DNA of 64,000 bases from Ruegeria sp. Ofav3-42. Its GTDB lineage: Bacteria; Pseudomonadota; Alphaproteobacteria; Rhodobacterales; Rhodobacteraceae. A program made the translations under genes and the position numbers. Below the pieces are notes generated by a model. It did no database searches. It was not told where the DNA came from and was given only the letters and a program-made list of their open reading frames with translations. The stretch is taken from assembly GCF_022347725.1 (NCBI RefSeq), contig NZ_JAKRGB010000003.1:421464-485463 (forward strand). The letters are read 5' to 3'. Positions 26,902-38,000 of the stretch are shown here, one piece after another. The stretch's first letter is position 1, and every line of letters starts with the position of its first letter.

Positions 26902-27437
26902 TTTGCTTTTTTTGGTATTGGAACTTGGTTAAGCTCGCAAATCCGATTGGGTAAAGTTCGTTTTTGCTCAATCGGTTTCACCAAAATTTCACTTTGGGAA
27001 AAACCTGTTGTTAGACGCTAAGTATTACAAGCTCGACCATGGGTCTTCAGGCTCATCTTGGACTCCCGGTCCCCCGGCAGTGCAAAGGTCACTTTCTCAG
27101 CATAGCTACCATTTGGCTCGATTGTTCCTGCGAGCGCAGCGACCGGCAACGTGGCCTGCTCTACCAACTTTGATCAATGGCGGAAATTCCGCTGTCTCCC
27201 AACGCAGTGGCAGTGGAGCGGCCGCTTCGGCCTGATTATCTGCCGATTGCTACCTCAGATTTCTGTGCACACATCAGCGGCAGGCAAATACGTTTGATCA
27301 GCGAACGCAAGGAAGACTGCTGTGACCACACGATTTAACATAACGGCCCTTATCTTTCCGAAAAGCAGTGCTCGGGCACATTCTAAACTGGGTTGCGAAA
27401 AATCCCCTATCTTGCTGAAAAGCAAGGAGAACGGAAA
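26902..27437. other. Gene-free region left of the IS30 element
   Basis: No intact gene. On the minus strand, roughly 27175 to 27020, an open stretch reads with protein-like composition (ALAGTIEPNGSYAEKVTFAL), perhaps the remnant of a broken gene, but it has no start and no recognised family. Between 27337 and 27437 lie two related copies of a TATCTTtCCGAAAAGCAG-like motif (27350 and 27402), probably mobile-element end sequences. Confidence 0.3.
27337..27371 (+). repeat. Left copy of a 35-bp direct repeat
   Basis: Thirty of 35 bases match the sequence at 41184-41218 in the same orientation. The left half contains ATAA, six bases, TTAT, an arrangement like the core site of tyrosine recombinases; the right half is CCGAAAAGCAG. 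The pair brackets 13.9 kb including the IS30 remnant and the CHAT operon. It could be an attachment-type duplication or paired remnants of one insertion-element end. Confidence 0.55.
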
Positions 27438-28442
27438 TTGGCACACACGGAACTGGATCTGCACGAGCGGCGCGCCATTGAGAATATGTTGAACGCAAAG
27501 ATGCCCATCAGCAAGATTTCGGTGGAGATCGGTAGGCATCGATCCACGGTTTATCGAGAGATCAACCGGAACCGTTTCGAAGACTCCGAGGTGTCGTATC
27601 TGAGTGGTCATTATGACGTCAAAGCACAACGATCGGCGCTGTCCAGACGCGCTCGGCGGCGCAAGCTGATACGTTTGGAAGTCCTGCGCGCACATGTCAC
27701 CGACCGTTTGATTGCAGGTTGGACACCGGAACAGATCGCGGGCCGCCTCGGTTACGACGATCAGCCTGTCCGTGTAAGCCACGAGACGATCTATCGCTTC
27801 GCCTATTCGAAGGACGGTCGCGAAGAACAGTTCTACCGCCACCTGCCTGAACACCGCAGGCGGCGCAGACCGCGTGGGCACCGCAGGCACAACCGAACCC
27901 ATATTTTCGACACCCAAAGCCTGTCACATCGGCCCGAGCGTATCCCTGAACGCACAGAGTTCGGTCATTGGGAATGCGATTTGATGATGTTCCGCAAAGA
28001 GCATGGGAAGGTCAACGTGACCTCTCTGGTCGAACGCGTCAGCCACTATGCCGTCGTCATGCGCAACGAGGACCGTCAATCGAAGCCGATCATGGAAGCG
28101 CTGATCAACGGGCTCGCTCCCCCGCCCGCTGATTCACGTCAGTCGATTACCTTCGACCGCGGCACCGAGTTCTCGGCCTGGCAGAGGCTGAAGGATGGAA
28201 CGGGAGCTGACAGTTGGTTCTGCGATCCGCAGGCCCCCTGGCAAAAAGGCACCGTCGAGAACACCAACAACAGGCTCCGGCGCTACCTTCCAAGATCACC
28301 GAACCGACGGCGCTGACAAATCGATTTTTTTAGGTCGATTTGCCATCGCCTCAATTCCACGCCGCGCGAGTGCCTCGGATATCGGACGCCAGCCGAAGTC
28401 TTCGAAAGCAAGCTGATGGAAATACAGAACCGGCTGACGTAA
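27438..28442 (+). pseudogene. IS30-family transposase, frameshifted
   Basis: DDE transposase of the IS30 family. Start TTG at 27438 with AAGGAG upstream. The N-terminal HTH region (ELDLHERRAIENMLNAKMPI, IGRHRSTVYREINRNRF) and the DDE catalytic core (EFGHWECDLMM, TFDRGTEF, KGTVENTNNRLRRYLPR) are intact up to about 28300. After that the frame breaks. The expected C-terminus (SICHRLNSTPRECLGYRTP, then AEVFESKLMEIQNRLT) continues in another frame to a stop at 28440-28442. The break involves a small indel near 28300 and one extra T in the T-run near 28328, so the element is probably inactive. No clear terminal inverted repeats were identified. Confidence 0.88.
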
Positions 28443-28943
28443 AAGAACAAATCAGAAATTGCGCTTCAACGTGAATTCACACTCCGGACAGGTACCAAAA
28501 TACGTTAAGCACGTTTCTCATGTCTTTCCGAAAAACAAGGGGAATGGAATTGGGGTCAAAAAGAGGCTGTGTCAGCGCGAGTGGCGCGCAATTGTAGATA
28601 CACCCACCTTGGCAGGCGCACAGATAAGCCTCTATCCGGTTGATCATGAAAATGTGGCAATTGCCGTTGAGGTCGAATAAATTGTACAGTCAAGCTCTTT
28701 GGGACGAATGCTCTGGACCGGATTGCTCAGAAGAAACCGACAAACTCCCGCCAGGTTCAGTATTCAGCCGGTCTAGTTGAGTCAAAGGATCATCGCTCGA
28801 GCAACCTTCCTGATCTGCAACTCCAAATGCAGCATGCGGAGTAGGACTTAGGTCGTTGATTGAGGATGGCATGATTCGCCGCCACGCGTGAGCTCCTAAA
28901 GCAGCTCCCATGTGCAAAAACTGTGTCAGTTCAGCACCCTACG
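28443..28943. other. Gene-free region right of the IS30 element
   Basis: No confident gene. Near 28520 the sequence GTCTTTCCGAAAAACAAGG is another relative of the mobile-element motif at 27350 and 27402. An open frame at 28459-28680 (plus) has a protein-like end (IVDTPTLAGAQISLYPVDHE) but no start signals or known family; it may be a gene tail left by an insertion. Confidence 0.3.
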
Positions 28944-29312
28944 TCAAAACCATGTAGAAATGATCAGAAAAACCAGCGCAATTGCTGCGGGTGACAGTCT
29001 AGTGTAGAGGATGAAATTTCCGCGCGCACCCGCATTTCCGACCATGGCCGTCAGCACGATAAAGCCCAAAACAACGGCCTGTGTCCAGGCTTGAGAAATA
29101 TCCGGCAGAAATATGCTGAGACAGAGACCCACACCGATGGATGCGTTGTAGGACGCAATGCTACGGCCCAAGAAGCGCGTTTTTTCGATCTCCTTCGCGT
29201 CAAAAATAGTCAACCTTTCACATACTCTCTGCCAGTGAAACCACTGCGCGTATGCAAATACCAAATGACCGATGATTACAGCGGCAAGTGCAAGATAATA
29301 AAGAATAATCAT
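28944..29312 (-). CDS. DUF1304-like small integral membrane protein
   Basis: 122 residues with four hydrophobic spans (about 3-22, 55-70, 78-95 and 103-120), inner-membrane. The pattern RFLGRSIASYNASIGVGLCL and AMVGNAGARGNFILYTRLSP fits the DUF1304 family, whose function is unknown. The ATG at 29312 has GGAG six bases upstream. It lies 16 bases downstream of the LuxR-type regulator gene and is almost certainly co-transcribed with it. Confidence is good for a real membrane protein, moderate for the family. Confidence 0.75.
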   Translation of the reverse strand: MIILYYLALAAVIIGHLVFAYAQWFHWQRVCERLTIFDAKEIEKTRFLGRSIASYNASIGVGLCLSIFLPDISQAWTQAVVLGFIVLTAMVGNAGARGNFILYTRLSPAAIALVFLIISTWF

Positions 29313-29328
29313 AAAAAGCTCCGTACAC

Positions 29329-30495
29329 TCAAACTTCGGATGTCAGAAAACTACCTCCGTAACGCATCATCATTCGAACGAATTGCGTTCGGTTGGAACA
29401 ACCGGTTTTTGAAAGAATTGATTTCGTCTGTGCATTAATTGTCGAAACAGAGCGCCCGCGCCGGTCAGCAATCTCCGGATTGGTCAAGCCGCGCCCGATT
29501 GAATTGACGATCGAAGTTTCTGTCTGGGTCAGATCAAAAGCTCGCTGCACGTGATTGACGTTAAAGGTGACGGGCAAGCTGGCATCCGTGCTGCAAAGCA
29601 AAAAACCCCGAAACGGAGAAGCTCCCATCTCGTCCAGCCTATACAACGGGATGATTTCAACACACAGCACATCATTCGTGTGGCTGAGTATACATTCCTT
29701 TCGGGGTCTTGCGCCGAATTTGCCATGTTGGCGCGGGCTGTCCATCAGGGCTTCCAAGCTTTTCTGTCCCTTGGTATCCGCTATGTGCAGACGTCCGTCC
29801 GCCCGAATACGAAACAACCTATAGCTTTCCTGCTGGCGCTGAAACTCGTCGTTGCGCACGACAACGCAGCCACGCGCGTCCAACACACAAATCCCGATGG
29901 ACAGTTTGTCGATTGCGGACAGAATGCCTTCGTATCGCTGTTGCAACTGGCGCGTTGGGATGCCCAAATCAATCGCCTTTGCAAGGTGCGGCAGGATTTT
30001 GGACAGGAAGGCGCGTTCTTCTCCGGTCAATGGACCGCGCGCGATATTTAGTTGAACAGAAAACAGTGAGATCCACTGATTGTCCTTGTTCATGACGCCC
30101 GCAGCGCGATGCAAAATACCAAGCCTCATCAGTTTTTTGACGTGTTCCTGCGATTTGAGCTCATTGAGTGAAGGAGCCAAAACGCTGTCATCTATAAGCT
30201 CTACGGCGTCACCCTCATTCGTCTCCCGCCGTATGATGGCCTGGTCGCGCGCCTCCAAGTCCTGACACTTGGACAAATAGACGGACAGCACATCCTGAGA
30301 ATATAGCCCTGAATGTAGCGGTGCAGTCAGAGTGCGCCCGTTGACCGTATCTGCCCACTCAAAAATGATGCTCCCCTGCGCAGAGATGCGATCCACAACC
30401 TCGTCAAGAACCTTGCCCCAACAGTTGCTATCGGCAACCGTATCGTAAATCCGCAGTATCAGTTGCTCTTCAGAATTGGCCACGGGATTATCCAC
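29329..30495 (-). CDS. LuxR-type HTH transcriptional regulator
   Basis: 388-residue regulator. The C-terminal 65 residues form a LuxR/FixJ HTH: FDLTQTETSIVNSIGRGLTN then PEIADRRGRSVSTINAQTKS and ILSKTGCSNRTQFVRM. The N-terminal 300 residues have no receiver domain; part of it (GILSAIDKLSIGICVLDARG) looks PAS-like, so it may sense a ligand or metabolic state directly. The GTG start at 30495 has AAAGGA five bases upstream. It forms a two-gene unit with the DUF1304-like protein and is divergent from the CHAT operon, 720 bp away; whether it controls that operon is unknown. Confidence 0.85.
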   Translation of the reverse strand: MDNPVANSEEQLILRIYDTVADSNCWGKVLDEVVDRISAQGSIIFEWADTVNGRTLTAPLHSGLYSQDVLSVYLSKCQDLEARDQAIIRRETNEGDAVELIDDSVLAPSLNELKSQEHVKKLMRLGILHRAAGVMNKDNQWISLFSVQLNIARGPLTGEERAFLSKILPHLAKAIDLGIPTRQLQQRYEGILSAIDKLSIGICVLDARGCVVVRNDEFQRQQESYRLFRIRADGRLHIADTKGQKSLEALMDSPRQHGKFGARPRKECILSHTNDVLCVEIIPLYRLDEMGASPFRGFLLCSTDASLPVTFNVNHVQRAFDLTQTETSIVNSIGRGLTNPEIADRRGRSVSTINAQTKSILSKTGCSNRTQFVRMMMRYGGSFLTSEV

Positions 30496-31214
30496 CTATT
30501 CCTTTTAAACAAGTTCCGCAATTCTAACCTCGCATTCATCCGCAAGCATAGCCCATTTGGGGGATGCAGGGATTTTGGCAAACAGGTAGAGTCGCAAGTT
30601 AAATGGAATCCAGAGTTTTTCTGAGGAAAATGGAACGGAGGAAAAAAACTGCGGCGCATTTTATCGTTTGGTTTGGAGATTTGCTTTTCCAATTCACCCT
30701 GTGAGAACTGAACGGATCAGCATTTAGACGCACAATTCACGCGGCGTCACTGCATCAACATTAGATCTGTCTATTTCTAAACTAAGATGTTGAAGCTTCT
30801 TGCGGCTGTATTGCACTGGAAGATTTGCAATTTTATGCCTTTGAATGTAGTGTCCGACGTTAGAATAAACATTTTTGTTGCAATTGGTTGGGACCCGTTA
30901 ATCCTGCGCCGCCGATTTGAGAACGCCAAAATAGCAAAGTTTCGAGTGTGCCGAGGTCGGCGACTTCAATTCCAGGTGGTCGTCGCGTTCGATGGATTTG
31001 GCAGAGTTATTTTTTCTGCCGCAGTGTGACACACAGTTCAGAACATCTGTTCCAAAAAGGCTAACGCCCTTTCAGATGCTGAATGAGTCGACGGGCCAAA
31101 GAGTCCTTGACCAGAAATGATATTGGAATCCAGTTGACCGCTTCTGCGGTTTCTCAGGATCCACACCTTTGAAGTGTGCTGTAGCTCCGGGTAATTACCA
31201 GAGAGATTGTTGTT
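30496..31214. other. Divergent promoter region between LuxR-type gene and CHAT operon
   Basis: About 720 bases with no supported gene. It must hold the leftward promoter of the LuxR-type gene and the rightward promoter of the three-gene CHAT operon. The right end has AGAGAG eight bases before the ATG at 31215. No strong hairpin, known riboswitch or tRNA was recognised. Confidence 0.4.
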
Positions 31215-34200
31215 ATGTTCAAATTTATTACACAAATTTCAAATGCCGCCGCCGCTGTATCCAACGATGTTCGACAGTCCGTTCGCCGCAAGCAGATAGA
31301 GCGGCAATTTGAGGCGGCTAAAACAACGATAATAGCAGCCCACAAACGCCACGTTTCTCAGGCCGCGACCATCCAGTCGCGACAAGATTATGCGAGGCAG
31401 CTTTCGGTGACATGGCGCGATATCATGGACCTTGGTGATCCCCACAGGCGCGTTCATGAACAACAATTGGAAAAGCTGAAAGAAAAGATCGTCGACAATA
31501 TCGACGAAACGGGCGAATGGTTCGCAGTGCCGAACCCCGCCACTTTGGAAGCGCTGCAAGTGCCACGGGTGGCAGCAGCGCGTGCGCGTGCCGAAACTGA
31601 CCTTTCCGCAGACCTCGATGGGTCGCTCAATGCAACGATACAGAAATTCGACTCGGACAGCGCTGCGATCGCAGACCAGGCTCAAGATCAATACCGGGCC
31701 GAACTTCAGGCGCTGATAGTCCAGAAGCGGAACGGCCTACTGACAGCGATGCAGGCGCCTGCAGAACGGGATGAGGCACGAAAGTTTCTGGAAGCCGCGC
31801 AGAAAGACTGGGCTGCGCGTATAGAAACCTCTTACCGGTCCGCGCTGCTAGACAAGCTGGAAAAAGTTCGATCGAAGTTGTTGCCTGAGATCATGCGCGA
31901 CCGCACTGCTGCCTACTGGATCAAGAAACTGTTGATCGATGGCAAGTGTGTTCCTCATGCCGAGTTGGGCAGCGAGTATCAGAAAAGCGATCAGCATCTG
32001 CAGGATCAGTTGATCAACACCGTGACCCTTATGGCCCTGGAAGATGGCTCGCTGGTCTACCGTGCGCGGGGGCGCGACGCCGGAGGCAGGTTTTCATTCG
32101 AGACAAACTATATGGACGAGAGCCCTGAGTTTAGGAAACAGGCGCAATACAGGCCACCCGATCCGCAAGTTCGTGGCCCGGAAGATCGTAATTTACCATT
32201 TGCACTGCGGTTTCTTGATCAGGTGCAGATGCCCGTGATGAGTTCTGCAAGTTTGAAGCAGGTCGTTTTCTTCAACCTGCGGAAGGGCGACACGATTGAA
32301 CGCGTCCTGCGGCAGATTGAGGGCGACGTACTGGCCGTTCTGGATGACGCGGGTGAAAATCGATATGGTGATCGTCCCGAAATTGAAAATTTTCCGGGAA
32401 CAGCGCGGATATCGGACTGGCTGGATAAGGATCCCGCGCGGCAGATTTCAGTCGCACTTCGCCCTGACGGGTTGTTGGCCGTTGTGGTAAAGCTGAACGA
32501 AAGCAAGACGACCATTGCCGGTGATATTCCCGACGAGGTGATCCAGCTGCGAGAAGATTACAACAATGCGCGTCTGATGAGCCTGTTGATAGTGGCATTG
32601 GTGACGCGTGTTCTAAACGGTTCGGACGGTGCCCGCGGCTTCCCCAAAAAACTCGATCAGAGCAAGCGGCTGCATATTCCGAGTTTCTGCATCTGGCCGC
32701 TTCAGGTCGATCCGAACGGGGCAGTGACTCGGGCGGAAACCCTTCTCGAACAGTTTAAATCGGGGGCGCTCAAGCTGGACAAAGTGCCACGCTGGGCAGT
32801 GGGTTGGAGCCCGACGGTTCAGGCAAATGCACTGGCGTCGCGGTTCACTTTTACTGCTGAGCAGCACCTGCGCGTTCTGAACGCGACCGACGCGGGCCCC
32901 ATCGAGGTGCGGAAGGGCGTGAACGAAAATGACGCACTAGAAAAGCTGACGCAGTGGTTCAAATACACTTGTTTACTGCTGGGTGCCCTTTGGGCGGCAA
33001 TGGTGTTGTCGACTGTGGTTGCAGCCAATGCATATTCAGTAAAAGAGCTTTGGATAACCACGCTGGCGTTTTCGATAATCGGTATCTGGCGTTGTCTGAT
33101 TTGTTGGGGATTGTCGGCCCGGGCACGCGAACCGCGTCCGTCGGCTCGTCGAAACGGAAGGTTGTCACGGATGGTGTCAGCCTTTTCGAAATTTGTCGGC
33201 ATTGTGGTCGAGCGAGCCTTTGCCCGCCGATGGTTTCTACTAACCGGCCCGGGCATCATATGTTTGCTGATGGCAGCTACGTTCGTCGAGTCGAACTGGG
33301 CGGAGGTGGTGACCTGGGTGCAAAATAAAACAGGTTTCGTCCGGCCATTGATAGATATGCTGAAAAGCTTTGCAGTCTGGACTGGATCCTTATTGGCAGG
33401 TTTGAAGCCTGATTTTATCGATCTCAATTCCCTCTTGCCGGAGTGGTTAACTAATAACAACGACGAAAAACTTGGCCGCAATAGCCCCAATGCATCCGGG
33501 TTCCAAACGGCACTCTACAATGGCGTCTGGGCGTTGCCGCTGCTTGCCATCGGGTTGATGCGGCACGGTTACATGCTGTTATATGACCTGGTTCTGCAAC
33601 GCGGCCAGTTGCAGCGAAAGCTTAATTCGGTGGTCGGCGTCGAAGAGACATGGGCGGCCGGTCAGGCGCTACCGTCGCTTATGACATCGTCAAACGGAGA
33701 AGCGCCGGCGCTGTCCGTTGAAAAAACTGCGGCAATCGGAAACGCGCTTGCGCAGATGAAGACGCGGGTGAAAAATGAACTCGCAACGGCACGATCGCGG
33801 TTCGACAAGGGCTCAGCCGCAAATGCAGCTTTGGTCGCTGTGATTGGACTGCTGGCACCGTTCGATGCGATGAAAGCCTCGACGCTCAATAAGCCAAGCA
33901 AACCAAACATCTATGAGGGTCTTTCCACCGAACTGGAGAAGACACATGACAATTTGGTCGCGAAACTAGGCCCGTTGATACCGGAATATCCTCCGGTGAA
34001 CCAAATCGAGGTGGCACCTGAGGTGCTGGCCGATCTAGGCAAGCTCAACGCCGAACTTTCTGCTGTGCTTGAAACTCTGCAAAACATTCAAAACAACCCC
34101 GGCGTAACAATCTCGGCCCAGACCGGAGACGCGCGTCGCCAACTGAGTGAACTGGCAACACAACTGGATCGATTGCAACCTGAGTCCCTAGTCATTGGGG

Positions 34201-35012
34201 CCAACACAGAGTCAGCGGAAGCGGCCCTGAGATTACTCGAACAAAGGGTCGCACATACGCGACTGCCCCAATTGCTGGTTGAAGTGCAAACGGAAAACGC
34301 GATTAGCGCACTCAATGACCTGTCTCGCGCTATGCGGCAGGTGACAATGAATTCCAAATTAACACTGGATGCCGATATCGGGGCAGCGCTGCAGGAGTTG
34401 GGATTTCTCAAGGCGGTACTCGATCAGTTGCGGGAAGGCATGATCATTCCCGTGACGTTGGAGAGTGAAAAGCTTCTTGAAACCGCACCATGGATCGACG
34501 TGGACCTCGCCTTTATCAACGCGGCGACCTATCCCGAGATCGCGCCTGGAATTTGGTCCCGGGTACTGGAGCAATGTGACCAGTTGGGTGGGATGCGCTT
34601 CGATACAAACGATGCAAATGTCAACAACGGTGAATGGTTCAGTGGGCGCGACGTGGCTGGCAAGACGGACCTGGCTTCGCTTGTCGCGCGCTTAAAGCCC
34701 GCGAACAACGCGCAAGGCGCACCTGCAGATGGACCCTGGCGGATATACATCCTCGGGCTGGCCGACACACAGGGCAATGCCGTTTCAAACCTCAACCTGT
34801 CAAAGCGCCGGGCCGAGGCTGTTAAAGAGATGTTGTTGGAGGAAGTAGACCAGTTACCAGTCGTGACGCTGCCATTGGGTGAAGCAGGATGGCTAGCGGA
34901 CACAGGTCTGCCAGATCGGGAAAGTGATGCAAATCATCGCAGCGCGACCGTGTACCTGTGCCCGCAGCAAATCCAGTTTGCAGACCACAATGGCGGAGGA
35001 GATCGTCAATGA
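31215..35012 (+). CDS. Giant membrane protein with OmpA-like C-terminal domain
   Basis: 1,265-residue protein with no overall family that I recognise. Residues 1-280 are charged and coiled-coil-like (RHVSQAATIQSRQDYARQL, EQQLEKLKEKIVDNI). Hydrophobic spans lie near 584-606 (CLLLGALWAAMVLSTVVAA), 615-634, 676-697 (FLLTGPGIICLLMAA) and about 780-800, so the middle is embedded in the inner membrane. Residues 830-1120 are again helical with repeated LSxLxxxL patterns. The last 130 residues resemble an OmpA/MotB peptidoglycan-binding fold: YILGLADTQGNAVSNLNLSK then RRAEAVKEMLLEE and NHRSATVYL. The stop overlaps the next start (ATGA), tying it to the hydrolase/CHAT protein. Role inferred: envelope anchor or sensor for the operon. 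Confidence 0.8.
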   Translation: MFKFITQISNAAAAVSNDVRQSVRRKQIERQFEAAKTTIIAAHKRHVSQAATIQSRQDYARQLSVTWRDIMDLGDPHRRVHEQQLEKLKEKIVDNIDETGEWFAVPNPATLEALQVPRVAAARARAETDLSADLDGSLNATIQKFDSDSAAIADQAQDQYRAELQALIVQKRNGLLTAMQAPAERDEARKFLEAAQKDWAARIETSYRSALLDKLEKVRSKLLPEIMRDRTAAYWIKKLLIDGKCVPHAELGSEYQKSDQHLQDQLINTVTLMALEDGSLVYRARGRDAGGRFSFETNYMDESPEFRKQAQYRPPDPQVRGPEDRNLPFALRFLDQVQMPVMSSASLKQVVFFNLRKGDTIERVLRQIEGDVLAVLDDAGENRYGDRPEIENFPGTARISDWLDKDPARQISVALRPDGLLAVVVKLNESKTTIAGDIPDEVIQLREDYNNARLMSLLIVALVTRVLNGSDGARGFPKKLDQSKRLHIPSFCIWPLQVDPNGAVTRAETLLEQFKSGALKLDKVPRWAVGWSPTVQANALASRFTFTAEQHLRVLNATDAGPIEVRKGVNENDALEKLTQWFKYTCLLLGALWAAMVLSTVVAANAYSVKELWITTLAFSIIGIWRCLICWGLSARAREPRPSARRNGRLSRMVSAFSKFVGIVVERAFARRWFLLTGPGIICLLMAATFVESNWAEVVTWVQNKTGFVRPLIDMLKSFAVWTGSLLAGLKPDFIDLNSLLPEWLTNNNDEKLGRNSPNASGFQTALYNGVWALPLLAIGLMRHGYMLLYDLVLQRGQLQRKLNSVVGVEETWAAGQALPSLMTSSNGEAPALSVEKTAAIGNALAQMKTRVKNELATARSRFDKGSAANAALVAVIGLLAPFDAMKASTLNKPSKPNIYEGLSTELEKTHDNLVAKLGPLIPEYPPVNQIEVAPEVLADLGKLNAELSAVLETLQNIQNNPGVTISAQTGDARRQLSELATQLDRLQPESLVIGANTESAEAALRLLEQRVAHTRLPQLLVEVQTENAISALNDLSRAMRQVTMNSKLTLDADIGAALQELGFLKAVLDQLREGMIIPVTLESEKLLETAPWIDVDLAFINAATYPEIAPGIWSRVLEQCDQLGGMRFDTNDANVNNGEWFSGRDVAGKTDLASLVARLKPANNAQGAPADGPWRIYILGLADTQGNAVSNLNLSKRRAEAVKEMLLEEVDQLPVVTLPLGEAGWLADTGLPDRESDANHRSATVYLCPQQIQFADHNGGGDRQ

Positions 35013-38000
35013 CCATTGTCAAGATCAATCGCATAGCCAAGGAAAAGACCCCGCGCAAGAAGCTGACTCAAATCGGTGAAGTGACAATGCAGCACGGCCG
35101 TGGTTCGGGTGTCGATGTCAAAGAGTTCAACCTCCCCGATCAGCACATCATCGAAGCCGAGCTTGAAAACGGATTGATCCTGTTTCGGCGCGCGGATGAT
35201 ATTGGTGAAGTGAGTTCTGACCGCAGCGGTTCCGGGGGGACTCAGCTAGTCCTGCCGCAATCTCTGGACCAAAGCGGCAACTCGCGCGGGCTGGGTGCGT
35301 TTGCGATACGCACTTACCGGTTCTTTTCAGGCAGTGGTCTGGGCGAAAAGGCCGCTTTTGCCACCGCGCGAAAGCTTGAGCAAATACCGCGAGAATTGGA
35401 CGGTTGGCCACGCAAACCCGCCTATCGCAACGAAGACGTTTTGCTGCCCTTGTTGCGCGACGGGGGTTTCGGAGAGATGGACACCTCGCTGGCCGCGCGC
35501 GATGGCGCTGAAATTCTTGTGCTGATCCACGGCACTGCTTCCAGTACCATGGGGTCTTTTGGGCCAATCGTTCACGGCAAATCCGATGGAACCCTATCCC
35601 CGGGGACAACATCGCGCACGCAATGGGAAAAGCTCTGCAAAAGATTTGAAGACCCAAACGACGACAATGAAAAAAAGCGTTGCCTGATCTACGGGTTCGA
35701 GCATCATACGCTGACACGCAGCCCCGTGCAGAATGCCATCGCGCTTTTGGAAGCGATTCCGCGCAACGCCAGGCTACACATGCTTTCCCATTCACGGGGC
35801 GGGTTGGTCGGTGAACTGCTGTGCCTGCTGCCGGACACGTTGGACAAGGGTGATCTGGACCGATACGCGGACGCCGGACTGCCACGTGACGATCTGGAAA
35901 AGTTCAAGCAACTGATAGCATTCAAGGCCCCGCAAGTGCAGCAATTCGTTCGCGTTGCGGCACCGATGCAGGGCACGTTGCTGAATTCGGACCGTATCGA
36001 CACTACGTTCTCGTTGCTGTTCAACCTCATGAAGATCGTACCGGGTGGGCAGAATGTACTGGCCGACGCGTTCCGCGAATTTGCCCGCGAGTTTATCGCA
36101 ACGCGCGAGGATGTCTCGATTTTGCCGGGGTTGGCGGCAATGAGCCCCGAGTCCGCGCTGGTGGCGATCCTAAATCGGGCCAATCGTACCATCGAAAGTC
36201 CCCTGACTGTTGTCAGCGGTGATATCGAGCCATCCGGCATTCTCAAGTCGCTCGCCGTATTTGCGACGGATTTGTTCTATCGCGAGGATCACGACGTGGT
36301 GGTCCATACGCGTGCGATGCTCAAAGGTGTGCCGCGCAAACCAGACTTAAAGGTGTTTCCCGCGCAAGGCAGCGACGTGAATCACTTCAGCTACTTCTCC
36401 AACAAAATGTCGTCGAAAGTGATAGTCGATGCGTTGACTGGCGTTGAGAACCCCAACCTTGAGTCGCGCGCGCCAGAGCCTGAGGCGATGGAATTAATCT
36501 CGGGCACCCGAGGATCGGGGGCAGACAAGCCGCTTGTGTTTGTACTGCCGGGGATCATGGGCAGTCATCTGCGGGTCAAGGGGCAAGACACACCGATCTG
36601 GTTCAATCTGCCACGCATTTTAACCGGCGGCCTTAAGAAAATCACAAGCAAGGACGGCGAGCCCATTGAAGACGTTGAACCTGCTGGCGTTCTCAAACGC
36701 TTTTACGGAGGGCTCGTACGGCATCTGAGCCGCAGTCACGAGGTGGCAGTATTTGATTTTGATTGGCGCAAGCCGCTACAGGAAGAGGCGGACCGGCTTG
36801 CCGCGCGCGTGCAAATGGAGCTCAGCAAGATTCCCAACGGGGAAACGCGTCCGATCCGGTTTGTGGCCCACTCGATGGGTGGCCTCGTGGTGCGTCTGAT
36901 GATCAACCGCCATCGCGAATTGTGGAAAAAACTGCGCGGCGATGCGGGCGGCGGGTCCACGCTTGTTATGCTGGGCACGCCCAATCGTGGATCGATGTCG
37001 ATTGTCTGGGCTCTGATGGGGCTCGACAAGATGATCCACACGATCGATCGCATCGACTGGAAGCATGATGTGCCCGAACTGGTAAAGAAAATGGTCCCAC
37101 TGCAGGGCATTCTGGAACTGCTTCCGACAGACGGGGACGGAGCCTATTTCAAAAGGTCGACATGGCAGCAGTTGCGCAACACAAAGGGCCCGAACTGGCC
37201 GTTACCCGAAAGCAAACGACTGAAAAATGCGGCCAAGACCTATGATGAACTGAAGTTGATACCCAATGATGCGCCCGCCATGAGCTATATCGCAGGCAAT
37301 GCCGATATGACGCCGGCCGCGTTGGACAGCACGACATTGAAGATGACAGGATCGCGACACGGTGACGGGCGCGTGCTATGGCGCACCGGCCTGCTGCCGG
37401 ATGTTTCCACATGGTATGCGTATGAAACCAGTCACGGCGACCTGGCGCGCGACAGGGATCTGTTCGGGCCAATTCTCGATCTGTTGCAAACCGGGCGCAC
37501 AAACGGCTTACCACAGATACCGCCGGTTGAGCGCAGCGGTACTCCGCTGTTCGATGTGGTGGAACCCGAACTGCTCTACCCGTCCAACGAGGACGCGGAA
37601 GCGGCGATCATCGGGGCCACGGGTACGGATGATCAGGAGATTGATGCCGAGAAGCGGAACCACTGCAAAGTGTCCGTCACGCATGGAGATTTGCGTCTGC
37701 ACAGTAGTGTGGTGACCGTTGGGCGCTATGAACACGAACCTATGGAAGGCGTCGAGCGCGACATCGATGAACAGTTGGACGGACAATTGACACAACGGCG
37801 CGCTCTTGGGATTTATCCGGGGCAAGAAGGCACAGCCGAACTTTTCCTGCGCAAACAGCCCGTTGGAGAGTTTGCCACAGGGATTGACGGCGCCTTGGTC
37901 GCCGGGTTGGGCCGGGTCAGCGAATTGTCGCGGCGCCGCCTGTCTGTGACGCTGGCCAACGCCTTTGTCCTTTACGCGTTGCGCACGAGCCCTGTTGAGA

